Shown here one piece after another: positions 11,559 to 19,588 of a stretch of 64,000 nucleotides of DNA (positions within the stretch are counted from its first letter, which is position 1; the number at the start of each line of letters is the position of its first letter). A model generated the notes under the pieces. The model made no database searches, was not told where the DNA came from, and worked only from the letters and a program-made list of their open reading frames with translations. Source of the stretch: Propionivibrio dicarboxylicus (GTDB lineage Bacteria > Pseudomonadota > Gammaproteobacteria > Burkholderiales > Rhodocyclaceae); contig NZ_FNCY01000010.1 of NCBI RefSeq assembly GCF_900099695.1, positions 62,001-126,000 on the forward strand, read 5' to 3'. A program made the position numbers and the translations under genes.

Positions 11559-11733
11559 AGCCTATTTCGGTAGGGATCGTGGGCCGCGCCGGTGGCCCTC
11601 CGGGTTGCCGATACGGACGGTGTCTGCGGCGTTGCTCCGCTTGCGCATGGAACAACCCTGCGCTGCACCTCGCGCCTTGCATCCATCCGCCCGTATCGAC
11701 AACGTGGCTCGCGAGCCCTACCGAAATAGGCTC
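11558..11733. mobile_element. MITE-like element with 18-bp terminal inverted repeats
   Basis: A 176-bp non-coding element is bounded by perfect inverted repeats: GAGCCTATTTCGGTAGGG at 11558-11575 and its complement at 11716-11733. TTA flanks it directly on both sides (11555-11557 and 11734-11736), like a 3-bp target duplication. The interior has further imperfect inverted pairing (GTTGCCGATACGGACGG with a near-complement near 11680-11705). It contains no transposase. A TNA-type duplication and GAG-starting ends recall IS5-group elements (recollection, unverified). The left flank supplies part of the racemase stop codon. It could also fold as RNA and end transcription of the two convergent genes. 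Confidence 0.7.
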
Positions 11734-11759
11734 TTAGCCGGCGCTCGCGCTCCGGGCTA

Positions 11760-13052
11760 TTACAGGATCATGCCGGCGCCGACGGTGTTGTTGCTGGCTT
11801 CGTCGATGACGATGAAGGCGCCGGTGCTGCGGTTCTTCACGTAAGGATCGGGAAAAAGCGGCTGCGCCAGCTTGAAGCGGACGCGGGCGATGTCGTTCAT
11901 CTCCAGGCGTTCGGCCGGCAGGCGTTCGAGCGTATTCACGTCGACGCGTTCGTCGATGCCTTCCAACATTGCCTTGGTGTCGCGCGTCGTATGCCGGATG
12001 AGATATTTCCGGCGCGGGTCGAGCGGCGATTCGGACAGCCAGCAGAGCATCGCTTCGATCTGGCGGACGACGGGCGGCTGTTCGCCCGTCTTGACGATCA
12101 TGTCGCCGCGCGAGATGTCGATCTCGTCGTCGAGCAGGAGCGTGACGGATTGTTCCGCATCGGCCGTGTCGAGCGGCGAGCCGAAGACTTCGATGGCGCG
12201 GATGCGGCTTTGGCGTCCCGATGGCAAGACGGTGACGGCGTCGCCGACGGCGATGTGCCCCGACTCGACGCGACCCATGAAGCCGCGATAGTCGTGCAAT
12301 GCCGGGTTGGCCGAATCCTGCGGACGGCAGACGTATTGCACGGGGAAACGGAATGCCTCGTTGTGATCGATATGGGCCGGCGGCGCGGCTTCAAGCAGAT
12401 CGAGCAGCGTCGGGCCGTCGTACCAGTCGAGACGCTCGCCGCGTTCGACGACCATGTCGCCGTTGAGCGCCGAGATCGGAATGAAGCGCACGCTCTTCGC
12501 CTTTTCGGCACCGACGAGTTGGACGGCGAAATCGAGATAGTCGGCGACGATCGCGTCGAAGCGGTCTTGCGCATAGTCGACGAGGTCCATCTTGTTGATG
12601 GCGACGACGAGGTGCGGGATGTTGACGAGTTGCGCCAGGTAGGAGTGGCGGCGTGTCTGCGTCAGCACACCCTTGCGCGCATCGATCAGGATGACGGCGA
12701 GATCGGCGGTCGAGGCGGCGGTCACCATGTTGCGCGTGTACTGCTCGTGTCCCGGCGCGTCGGCGATGATGTACTTGCGCGTGCCGGTGTTGAAGTAGCG
12801 GTAGGCGACGTCGATGGTGATGCCTTGTTCGCGCTCGGCTTGCAGGCCGTCGGTCAATAGCGACAGATCGATGGCGTCGAGACCGCGCTTTTTCGACGTG
12901 CGTTCGATGGCCGAGAGCGTATCGACGAGGATCGCCTTGGTGTCGTAGAGCAGGCGGCCGATCAGCGTGCTCTTGCCGTCGTCGACGCTGCCGCAGGTGA
13001 GGAAACGCAGCAGGCCGTGGTCGATGGTCGGGAGGCGTTCGATGGCGGACAT
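11760..13052 (-). CDS. cysN: Sulfate adenylyltransferase subunit 1 (GTPase)
   Basis: A 430-residue GTPase subunit of ATP sulfurylase, which activates sulfate to adenylylsulfate using GTP hydrolysis. GTPase motifs are visible: G1 GSVDDGKS at 21-28, DAPGH at 98-102 and NKMD at 153-156, with EF-Tu-like beta-barrel domains after. There is no C-terminal APS kinase domain, so this is CysN and not a CysNC fusion. This fits the APS-reductase type of CysH in the operon, which does not need PAPS. The ATG at 13052 overlaps the cysD stop (TGATG), indicating translational coupling. It is the last gene of the operon. Confidence 0.95.
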   Translation of the reverse strand: MSAIERLPTIDHGLLRFLTCGSVDDGKSTLIGRLLYDTKAILVDTLSAIERTSKKRGLDAIDLSLLTDGLQAEREQGITIDVAYRYFNTGTRKYIIADAPGHEQYTRNMVTAASTADLAVILIDARKGVLTQTRRHSYLAQLVNIPHLVVAINKMDLVDYAQDRFDAIVADYLDFAVQLVGAEKAKSVRFIPISALNGDMVVERGERLDWYDGPTLLDLLEAAPPAHIDHNEAFRFPVQYVCRPQDSANPALHDYRGFMGRVESGHIAVGDAVTVLPSGRQSRIRAIEVFGSPLDTADAEQSVTLLLDDEIDISRGDMIVKTGEQPPVVRQIEAMLCWLSESPLDPRRKYLIRHTTRDTKAMLEGIDERVDVNTLERLPAERLEMNDIARVRFKLAQPLFPDPYVKNRSTGAFIVIDEASNNTVGAGMIL

Positions 13053-13981
13053 CAGAAATATCCTTCTTTCTTGCGTTGTTCCATGGAGGCGTCGGAGGTC
13101 TGGTCGTCCAGCCGCGTCGCGCCGCGTTCGGTGATGGTCGTCGCCGCCGTCTCGGCGATGATTTTGGCCAGCGTATCGGCGTCCGATTCGACCGGCGCCG
13201 TGCAGCTGATGTCGCCGACCGTGCGGAAGCGCACCATCAGGTTCTCGATGACATCGTCTTTGCCAGCCGGCGTCACCGGTGTCACCGGCAGCAGGCCGCC
13301 GCTCTTGCGCACGACCGGACGGCGGTGGGCGAAGTAGATCGACGGCAATTCGAGCCCTTCGCGTTCGATGTAGCGCCAGACGTCGAATTCGGTCCAGTTC
13401 GAGATCGGGAAGACGCGGATGTTTTCGCCTTTGAAACTGCGGGCGTTGTAGAGATCCCATAGTTCCGGTCGTTGGTTCTTCGGGTCCCACTGGCCGAAGC
13501 CGTCGCGGAACGAGAAGATGCGTTCCTTGGCACGGGCCTTTTCCTCGTCACGGCGTGCGCCGCCGATACAGGCGTCGAAGCCGAATTCCTCGATCGCTTC
13601 GAGCAGCGTCACCGACTGATGCTTGTTGCGCGACTCGTCGGCAGACTTGAGCACGACGGTGCCGCGCGCCATCGAGTCCTCGACCGAGCGGACGATCAGG
13701 CGCTCGCCCAGTTCGGCGGCGCGGCGATCGCGAAAGTCGATGACCTCGGGGTAGTTATGGCCGGTGTCGATGTGCATCAGCGGAAACGGAAAGCGGCCGG
13801 GGCGGAACGCCTTTTCGGCGAGGCGCAGGAGGCAGATCGAGTCCTTGCCGCCAGAAAAGAGCAGCACCGGGTTGGCGCATTGGCCGGCGACCTCGCGCAG
13901 GATATGAATGGCTTCCGATTCGAGCCAGTCAAGGTGCGACAGCGCGCTTCGGGTCAGTGTTTTTTCGGTCAGTATCGTCAT
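13052..13981 (-). CDS. cysD: Sulfate adenylyltransferase subunit 2
   Basis: A 309-residue catalytic subunit of ATP sulfurylase in the adenine nucleotide alpha-hydrolase family. The PP-loop SGGKDS lies at residues 43-48. It works with CysN, whose start codon overlaps its stop by one base, and takes sulfate and ATP to adenylylsulfate plus pyrophosphate in the cytoplasm. It sits 10 bp after cysH in the order cysI-DUF934-cysH-cysD-cysN. The length equals that of well-known CysD proteins (~300). Confidence 0.96.
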   Translation of the reverse strand: MTILTEKTLTRSALSHLDWLESEAIHILREVAGQCANPVLLFSGGKDSICLLRLAEKAFRPGRFPFPLMHIDTGHNYPEVIDFRDRRAAELGERLIVRSVEDSMARGTVVLKSADESRNKHQSVTLLEAIEEFGFDACIGGARRDEEKARAKERIFSFRDGFGQWDPKNQRPELWDLYNARSFKGENIRVFPISNWTEFDVWRYIEREGLELPSIYFAHRRPVVRKSGGLLPVTPVTPAGKDDVIENLMVRFRTVGDISCTAPVESDADTLAKIIAETAATTITERGATRLDDQTSDASMEQRKKEGYF

Positions 13982-13991
13982 GGCGTTGGGC

Positions 13992-14690
13992 TCAGGCTTT
14001 CTTCAGATGCAGTCCGCATTCCTTGCTGGCGGGGTCTTCCCACCACCAGCGGCCGGCGCGCAGGTCTTCGCCGACGGCGATGGCGCGCGTACAGGGGGCG
14101 CAGCCGATGCTTGGGTAGAACTTGTCGTGCAGCGCGTTATACGGCACCTTGAAGCGGCGCAAGTAGGCCCAGACCTCGGCCTCCGACCAGTCGGCCAGCG
14201 GGTTGAATTTCTCGAGTCCGTTGGCGCTATCGAATTCGCGTACCGGCAGGCCGTCGCGCGTCGTGGACTGGGCGGCACGCAAGCCGGTGATCCAGGCTTT
14301 CTTGCCGGTCAGCGCGCGCTGCAGCGGCTCGACCTTGCGGGCATGGCAACAGGCGCGGCGCAGCTCGACCGAGGTATAGAAGGCGTTTATCCCGTGCTGG
14401 CGGACGTAGCTTTCGACGTTCTCGTGGCGCGGAAAATAGAGCGTGAGCTTCAGTCCGTAATGCGTGGCGATAAGTTCGATCAGGTCGTAGGTTTCCTTCG
14501 GCAGGCGGCCGGTATCGAGCGAAAAAATCTCGATGGGGAGTGCGTCCTGGACGATCAGGTCGGTCAGCACCATGTCTTCGGCGCCGAGGCTGTTGGCGAA
14601 AACGGCCGGCGTTTCGGCCGCAGCGGCGCGAAGTACCGACCGGGTCGCGGCGATTTTTGCGTCGAGCGCTTCATTGCTAAGTTCAGCCAT
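13992..14690 (-). CDS. cysH: Adenylylsulfate (APS) reductase, [4Fe-4S]-type CysH
   Basis: A 232-residue thioredoxin-dependent reductase that converts activated sulfate to sulfite. It has a C114-C115 pair and a CAPC motif (C197, C200), the cysteine set that binds a [4Fe-4S] cluster in APS-specific enzymes. The catalytic cysteine is C225 in KECGLH. PAPS reductases of the E. coli type lack the CC/CXXC set, so APS is the predicted substrate. The absence of cysC nearby agrees. The start MAELSNE at 14690 overlaps the preceding DUF934 gene by 8 bp; the longer open frame upstream is the shadow of that gene. Confidence 0.93.
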   Translation of the reverse strand: MAELSNEALDAKIAATRSVLRAAAAETPAVFANSLGAEDMVLTDLIVQDALPIEIFSLDTGRLPKETYDLIELIATHYGLKLTLYFPRHENVESYVRQHGINAFYTSVELRRACCHARKVEPLQRALTGKKAWITGLRAAQSTTRDGLPVREFDSANGLEKFNPLADWSEAEVWAYLRRFKVPYNALHDKFYPSIGCAPCTRAIAVGEDLRAGRWWWEDPASKECGLHLKKA

Positions 14691-15210
14691 GGGACGGCTC
14701 CCCGGCGGCGCGGCGGCGGAACAGCGGCAGCGGTTCATCGACGGCGCTCTGATAGCGTTCGCTGAAGACCTCGAAGCCGGCCAGCGCGTCGCGGATGTCC
14801 TTGTCGGCGCGCACGGCGAAGGCGTCGAAGCCACAGCGACGAAGCAGGAACAATTGGTCGCGCAACACGTCGCCGATGGCGCGCAATTCGCCCCGGTAGC
14901 CATATCGTTCGCGCAGCAAGCGGGCGGTCGAGTAACCGCGGCCGTCGGCGAATTTCGGGAAATTGACGGCGACGAGCGCGAAGTGCTTCAGGTCGTCGGC
15001 GATCTCTTCCGGCCCTTCATGGCTGTCGAGCCAGAGTCCGAAGGGCGTTTGCCGTGCCAACAGTTCGTCGCGGCGCGCACGCCAGACGGCCAACGGTACC
15101 AGCGTCGGTGCTGCTGGCAGTGCGACCGTTTCGGCGGCGTCGCCCTCGGCGAGTTTGAGCGTTTGCCAGGCGTCGTCGACGACCCGGGCGTCTTTGATGA
15201 TCTCAGTCAT
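14683..15210 (-). CDS. DUF934 family protein of the sulfate-reduction operon
   Basis: A 175-residue cytoplasmic protein of the DUF934 family, which in proteobacteria is typically found directly after the sulfite reductase gene. Visible conserved parts include LVPLAVWRARRDELL and FPKFADGRGYSTARLLRERYGYRGELRAIGDVLRDQLF. No catalytic motif is recognised. It overlaps cysI by 8 bp at its start (15210) and cysH by 8 bp at its end, so it is translationally coupled to both. Because no cysJ flavoprotein is encoded here, a role in electron delivery to CysI is a tempting but untested inference. Confidence 0.85.
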   Translation of the reverse strand: MTEIIKDARVVDDAWQTLKLAEGDAAETVALPAAPTLVPLAVWRARRDELLARQTPFGLWLDSHEGPEEIADDLKHFALVAVNFPKFADGRGYSTARLLRERYGYRGELRAIGDVLRDQLFLLRRCGFDAFAVRADKDIRDALAGFEVFSERYQSAVDEPLPLFRRRAAGEPSHG

Positions 15211-16882
15211 GGGCGGTTTTCCTCCTGTCGCGGCCTTGGTAGGCGCGGGCCTTGAATGGTTCGATGCCGAGTCGGTCGAAGGTGTCGATGAAACGTTCGG
15301 TCGGCGTCCGTTGTTCGACATAGACGGCGACGAGCGCCTGCACGACGGCGGTGACTTCGTCGGCGCGGAACGAGGGGCCGAGGATCTTGCCGATGCGCGT
15401 GGCATTGCCCTGGCGGCCGCCGATCGAAATCTGGTACCACTCCTCATCGTTCTTGTCGATGCCAAGCACGCCGATGTTGGCGACGTGGTGGTGGCCGCAG
15501 GAATTCATGCAGCCCGAGATGTTGAGCGATAGTTCGCCGAGGTCGTGCAGGTAGTCGAGGTCATCGAAAACCTCATGCACGGCGAGCGCGATCGGCACCG
15601 AGCGGGCGTTGGCAAGCGAGCACAGATCGCCGCCGGGGCAGCAGATCATGTCGGTCAGCAGGCCGATGTTGGCAGTCGCCAGACCGTGGGCGCGGGCCTC
15701 CGCCCAAAGCGCGGGCAGGTCGGCCTGGCGCACGTTGGGGAGCACCAGGTTCTGTTCGTGCGCGACGCGCAATTCGCCGAAGCTGAAACGGTCGGCGAGG
15801 TCGGCGGCAGCGTCCATCTGCACGTCGGTGATGTCGCCCGGCGCCTTGCCCGGCGCCTTCAGCGAGAGAGTGACGGCGGCATAGCCGGGAACGCGGTGCG
15901 GGTAAACGCTACGCTTGGCCCAGGCGGCGAAGGCCGGGGTGCTGGCGCGTGCGCTGGCGTATTCGGCCGGGTCGTCACCGAGCGTGGCGTAGGCTGGAGG
16001 CGCGAAGTGGGCGGCGATGCGGTCGAACTCGGCGTCGGTCAGCGTTGCCGGGCCGTCCTTGAGGTGCGCCCACTCGGCTTCGACCTGTTTGCTGAAATCC
16101 TCAATGCCGAGCGCATTGACGAGGATCTTGATGCGGGCCTTGAACAGGTTGTCACGGCGTCCGTAGCGGTTATAAACGCGCAGGATCGCTTCGAGGTAGG
16201 TCAGCAAATGCTGGCGCGGCAGGAACTCGCGCACGACCTGGCCGATCAGCGGCGTGCGGCCGAGACCGCCGCCGACAAAGATGCGGGCGCCGGGGGTGCC
16301 ATCGGCGGCGTCGATGAGTTCGATGCCGACATCATGGACGCGAAGGACGCTGCGGTCTTCGGTCGAGCCGCTGACGGCGATTTTGAATTTGCGCGGCAGG
16401 AAGGAGAACTCGGGGTGGAAGGTCGACCACTGGCGCAGGATCTCGGCGATCGGACGCGGATCGCTGCTTTCATCCGGCGCGGTGCCGGCGAATTTGTCGG
16501 TGGTGATGTTGCGGATGCAGTTGCCCGAGGTCTGGATCGCGTGCATGTCGACCTCTGACAGTTCGGCGAGGATGTTCGGGGTTTCCTCGAACTTCGGCCA
16601 GTTGAACTGCATGTTGTGGCGCGTCGTGAAGTGGCCGACGGCGCGGTCGTAGCGACGCGAGAGTTCGGCCAGCTTGCGCAGTTGGTCGGCAGCGAGGATG
16701 CCGTAGGGGATGGCGATGCGCAGCATCGGGCCGTGGCGTTGGATGTACAGGCCGTTTTGCAGACGGAGCGGGCGCAACTCGTCGTCGGAGAGTGTGCCGG
16801 CGAGGTTGCGTTCGATCTGTCCGCGATATTGCGCAACGCGTTCCTGAAGCAGTTGTCGGTCGATGCTGTCGTATCGGTACAT
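15203..16882 (-). CDS. cysI: Sulfite reductase, hemoprotein (beta) subunit
   Basis: A 559-residue siroheme/[4Fe-4S] enzyme that reduces sulfite to sulfide by six electrons. The paired cluster motif is C415-X5-C421 and C458-X3-C462 (GCMNSCGHHH), where the last cysteine bridges cluster and siroheme. Two ferredoxin-like half domains are apparent; FTTRHNMQFNWPK near residue 86 is typical. Assignment as sulfite and not nitrite reductase rests on its operon (DUF934, cysH, cysD, cysN) and the divergent CysB-type regulator. No flavoprotein subunit gene is adjacent. It is the promoter-proximal gene of the operon. Confidence 0.93.
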   Translation of the reverse strand: MYRYDSIDRQLLQERVAQYRGQIERNLAGTLSDDELRPLRLQNGLYIQRHGPMLRIAIPYGILAADQLRKLAELSRRYDRAVGHFTTRHNMQFNWPKFEETPNILAELSEVDMHAIQTSGNCIRNITTDKFAGTAPDESSDPRPIAEILRQWSTFHPEFSFLPRKFKIAVSGSTEDRSVLRVHDVGIELIDAADGTPGARIFVGGGLGRTPLIGQVVREFLPRQHLLTYLEAILRVYNRYGRRDNLFKARIKILVNALGIEDFSKQVEAEWAHLKDGPATLTDAEFDRIAAHFAPPAYATLGDDPAEYASARASTPAFAAWAKRSVYPHRVPGYAAVTLSLKAPGKAPGDITDVQMDAAADLADRFSFGELRVAHEQNLVLPNVRQADLPALWAEARAHGLATANIGLLTDMICCPGGDLCSLANARSVPIALAVHEVFDDLDYLHDLGELSLNISGCMNSCGHHHVANIGVLGIDKNDEEWYQISIGGRQGNATRIGKILGPSFRADEVTAVVQALVAVYVEQRTPTERFIDTFDRLGIEPFKARAYQGRDRRKTAHD

Positions 16883-16991
16883 GGCGTTTTACCGGTGGGT
16901 GAAATCAGTGTGGCCATGTTAACCGCGGGGTTGTTGAATGAAAAAGAATAATGAGTTAGATTGTTAGAACTGAATGTTATTTGTAGGTGCG

Positions 16992-17939
16992 ATGAAACTT
17001 CAACAACTCCGATATCTCGTCGAGGTGGCGCGGTCCAACCTCAACGTTTCCGAGGCGGCCGAGGTGCTCTATACCTCGCAGCCGGGCGTTTCCAAGCAGA
17101 TCAAGCTGCTTGAGGACGAACTCGGTGTGGTCGTTTTCGAGCGCAGCGGCAAGCGCCTGACGGCCGTCACCGAGCCGGGCAAGCGGGTGCTCGAGATTGC
17201 CGAGCGCATCCTGCGCGAAGTGCAGAACATCAAGCGCGTCGGCGACGAGTACGCCGGCGGCAATTCGGGCAGTCTGGTGATCGCGGCGACGCACACTCAG
17301 GCGCGCTATTCGCTGCCGGGCATCGTCAAGCAGTTCATGGACAAGTATCCGAACGTTCGCCTGTCGATGCATCAGGGCAGTCCGACGCAGATCGCCGAAT
17401 GGACACTCAAGGGTGAGGCCGACATCGCCATCGCCACCGAGACGCTCGATCAGTACGAGCAACTCGTCATCCTGCCGTGCTTCCAGTGGGGGCATTGTCT
17501 GGTTGCACCCGAGGGGCATCCGATCCTGGAGGAGCGGACGATTTCCCTGGCGACGCTAACCCGCTGGCCCTTGATTACCTACGATCCCGCCTTTGCCGGA
17601 CGTTCGCGCATCAACAAGGCCTTCGAGCGTGCCGAAATGACGCCGAACATCGTGCTTGCGGCGATCGACGCCGACGTCATCAAGACCTACGTGAATCTGG
17701 GCCTGGGCCTCGGCATCATCGCGCAGATGGCCTACGATCCGGCGCGCGATGCCGGGCTGAAGGCGGTCAATGTCGAGCACCTGTTTGGCTCGAACACCAC
17801 ACGGATCGGTCTGCGGCGCGGTACTTACCTGCGCCGCTTCGAATACGATTTCATTACGCTGTTCGCGTCACACCTGACCCAGAAAGCAGTCGATATGGCG
17901 ATGGCCGGCACGGGGGCTCACGATGCGTATCAACTTTAA
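16992..17939 (+). CDS. cysB: CysB-type LysR transcriptional regulator
   Basis: A 315-residue LysR-family protein strongly resembling CysB/Cbl: it starts MKLQQLRYLVEVARSNLNVSEAAEVLYTSQPGVSKQIKLLE, the diagnostic helix-turn-helix region, and has the sensor stretch ATHTQARYSLP. CysB activates sulfate-assimilation genes and responds to N- or O-acetylserine; that is family knowledge. It is divergent from cysI with a 109-bp shared AT-rich promoter region, which supports control of the cys operon. Start at 16992 is chosen over an ATG at 16974 because family members begin MKLQQL. Confidence 0.92.
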   Translation: MKLQQLRYLVEVARSNLNVSEAAEVLYTSQPGVSKQIKLLEDELGVVVFERSGKRLTAVTEPGKRVLEIAERILREVQNIKRVGDEYAGGNSGSLVIAATHTQARYSLPGIVKQFMDKYPNVRLSMHQGSPTQIAEWTLKGEADIAIATETLDQYEQLVILPCFQWGHCLVAPEGHPILEERTISLATLTRWPLITYDPAFAGRSRINKAFERAEMTPNIVLAAIDADVIKTYVNLGLGLGIIAQMAYDPARDAGLKAVNVEHLFGSNTTRIGLRRGTYLRRFEYDFITLFASHLTQKAVDMAMAGTGAHDAYQL

Positions 17940-18249
17940 CGCCGGCCAGCCGAAGAGTCCGCTTGGCAAATTCCTCGCGGCGATCGTCGGTGTGCTGACG
18001 CTGGCGGCGGCGTTTATGTTCTCGCTGGTCTTTGTTGCCGTGATCGTTGTCGCCGGACTCATCGCCTGGGGCTATTTCTGGTGGAAGACACGGGCATTGC
18101 GCCGGCTGTTGCGCGATCAAGCCGGGGCGACCCCCTTCAGCCAGGCAGCGGAAAACGGCGTCAGTACCGAAGGCGAGATTATCGAAGGGGAATCGGTGCG
18201 GGTCGCCGAAGAGTCGCGGCGCCTGACGTCGGAGCGCCCTGACGCCTAG
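17923..18249 (+). CDS. Small membrane protein of unknown function
   Basis: A 108-residue protein overlapping the end of cysB by 17 bp, with a GGGGG stretch just upstream of its ATG. It has a hydrophobic core (about residues 17-51: FLAAIVGVLTLAAAFMF and onward), enough for one long or two short membrane helices, then a basic WWKTRALRRLL segment and a polar acidic C-terminus. I do not recognise a named family. Its TAG stop shares the palindrome CTAG with the stop of the convergent gene. The opposite-strand frame here is a shadow. Confidence 0.65.
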   Translation: MRINFNAGQPKSPLGKFLAAIVGVLTLAAAFMFSLVFVAVIVVAGLIAWGYFWWKTRALRRLLRDQAGATPFSQAAENGVSTEGEIIEGESVRVAEESRRLTSERPDA

Positions 18250-18704
18250 ATCCAGCGCCGGACGCGGCGCCGGTAATCGGCATACGTCTCGCCGAATTTT
18301 TCGGCGAGGATGCGCTCTTCGGGCAGGATCTGGAAGCGCGTCAGATAGGCGGCGCAGGCGGGCAGGCCGATCAGGGCGATGGGATTGCCCAGCCAGGCGG
18401 CCCAGGCGGCGAGAAAAACCACTTGCCCGAGGTACATCGGGTTGCGCGAGATGCGATAGATCCCCGTGCAGACCAGTGCACTCGCTGCGTGCGGCGACAG
18501 CGGGTTGACCGTCGTCCGCTGACGCCGGAAGGCGAGCAGCCCGGCGAGATCGATGCCGAAACCGGCGAGCGCCAGGAGAACGGCGAGTGCGCCCAAGCCC
18601 GGCCAGTCGATGTTCAGTGTGGGCACAGCGCGGGCACCGAGCCACATTCCGGCACCACAGATCAGGCTGACGGCGGGCGGCGGGAGCTTGAGTTCCAGGG
18701 TCAT
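18246..18704 (-). CDS. Isoprenylcysteine carboxyl methyltransferase-like membrane protein
   Basis: A 152-residue membrane protein with about four helices. The C-terminal half carries the family signature for SAM-dependent membrane methyltransferases: CTGIYRISRNPMYLGQVVF (residues ~88-106) and ending PEERILAEKFGETYADYRRRVRRWI. Bacterial members of this ICMT/phospholipid methyltransferase group have uncertain substrates. Start MTLELKLPPP at 18704 is chosen because the upstream frame is compositionally unlike a protein. It is the last of several short genes on this strand. Confidence 0.85.
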   Translation of the reverse strand: MTLELKLPPPAVSLICGAGMWLGARAVPTLNIDWPGLGALAVLLALAGFGIDLAGLLAFRRQRTTVNPLSPHAASALVCTGIYRISRNPMYLGQVVFLAAWAAWLGNPIALIGLPACAAYLTRFQILPEERILAEKFGETYADYRRRVRRWI

Positions 18705-18721
18705 GATGACGAGTGTGCGGC

Positions 18722-19051
18722 TTAGTCGACGATGAACAGGCGGGCGCCTGTCTCGGTCGATGAACGATGCGGCTCGGCGCCATCGGCGACCTGATAACTC
18801 ATGCCCGGCGTCAGCAGGAAGCGACGACCGTCGGCAAGCTCGGTATGCAGTTCGCCCGACAGGCAGAACAGGATGTGGCCCTTCGAACACCAGTGATCGG
18901 CGAGATAGCCGGCACTGTAGTCGACGAGGCGGACCCGGATGACGCCGAATTGCTGGGTACGCCAGAACGCGCTGCCGCGTTCGCCGGGGTGTTCGACGGC
19001 GTCGATGGCGGACCAGTCGGTGGTGCCGAAGGGGATGTCTGTCAGTTTCAT
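18722..19051 (-). CDS. DHCW-motif cupin fold protein
   Basis: A 109-residue single-domain cupin. The characteristic segment ADHWCSKGHILFCLSGELHTEL (about residues 44-65) gives the histidine, cysteine and glutamate pattern of the DHCW-motif cupin family. The enzymatic role is not known. It lies 17 bp before the methyltransferase-like gene and 25 bp after the ybaK-like gene on the same strand. The end of the frame (GARLFIVD) is typical of the family. Metal binding is inferred from the fold. Confidence 0.85.
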   Translation of the reverse strand: MKLTDIPFGTTDWSAIDAVEHPGERGSAFWRTQQFGVIRVRLVDYSAGYLADHWCSKGHILFCLSGELHTELADGRRFLLTPGMSYQVADGAEPHRSSTETGARLFIVD

Positions 19052-19076
19052 GGCGTTCTCCGACAGAAAGGGGGCG

Positions 19077-19577
19077 TCAGGGCGATGCTGGGGCGGCGAT
19101 CGTCGCCAGCAGGGGCGTGGCGATGCGCAGATAATCCTGCGCATCGAGCACGATCGAGGTGTCGAGCCGCCCGGCGTTGAAGGCAATCTCGGAAAACTGC
19201 TCGAACAGGGCCGGCTCGGCGACGAGGCGGATGCTGTCGTCGTCGAGGACAAAGGGGGGAATGGCGCCAATCTCGCAGCCGGTGCGCGCGCGCGCGACTT
19301 CCGGCGAGACGAGCGAAGCCTTGGCGCCGCCGACGGTTTCGGCGACCTTGCGGAAGTCGATCTTGCGGTTGCCCGGCAAAATCGCCAGCACGAGCACGGC
19401 GGGTTGGCCCTTGATCTGGCACAGCATGGCCTTGGCGCCCTGACCCGGATGCGTGCCGCGAATCCGGGCGACGGCTTCGGAACCGCCTTCGGCCGGATGG
19501 CGGATGACGCGGTAGCGCGCGCCGCCGCGGTCGAGCACCTCAACGAGCCGGTCGAATGGCGTGGCGCTTTCGCTCAT
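19077..19577 (-). CDS. YbaK/EbsC family protein (aminoacyl-tRNA editing-domain type)
   Basis: A 166-residue protein with the YbaK/ProX fold: AKAMLCQIKGQPAVLVLAILPGNRKIDFRKVAE contains the conserved lysine of editing domains (about residue 48), and GCEIGAIPPF is the conserved glycine-rich loop. Family members hydrolyse misacylated tRNAs such as Cys-tRNA-Pro or Ala-tRNA-Pro. The specificity here cannot be told from sequence. It lies 11 bp after the efflux outer-membrane gene and may be cotranscribed with it. Confidence 0.85.
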   Translation of the reverse strand: MSESATPFDRLVEVLDRGGARYRVIRHPAEGGSEAVARIRGTHPGQGAKAMLCQIKGQPAVLVLAILPGNRKIDFRKVAETVGGAKASLVSPEVARARTGCEIGAIPPFVLDDDSIRLVAEPALFEQFSEIAFNAGRLDTSIVLDAQDYLRIATPLLATIAAPASP

Positions 19578-19588
19578 TGTCGCGACCC

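Noticed and set aside
13053-13490. N-terminal extension of CysN
   Set aside because: The frame stays open upstream of 13052 but overlaps cysD entirely; family proteins start at the MSAIER methionine and TGATG coupling supports it.
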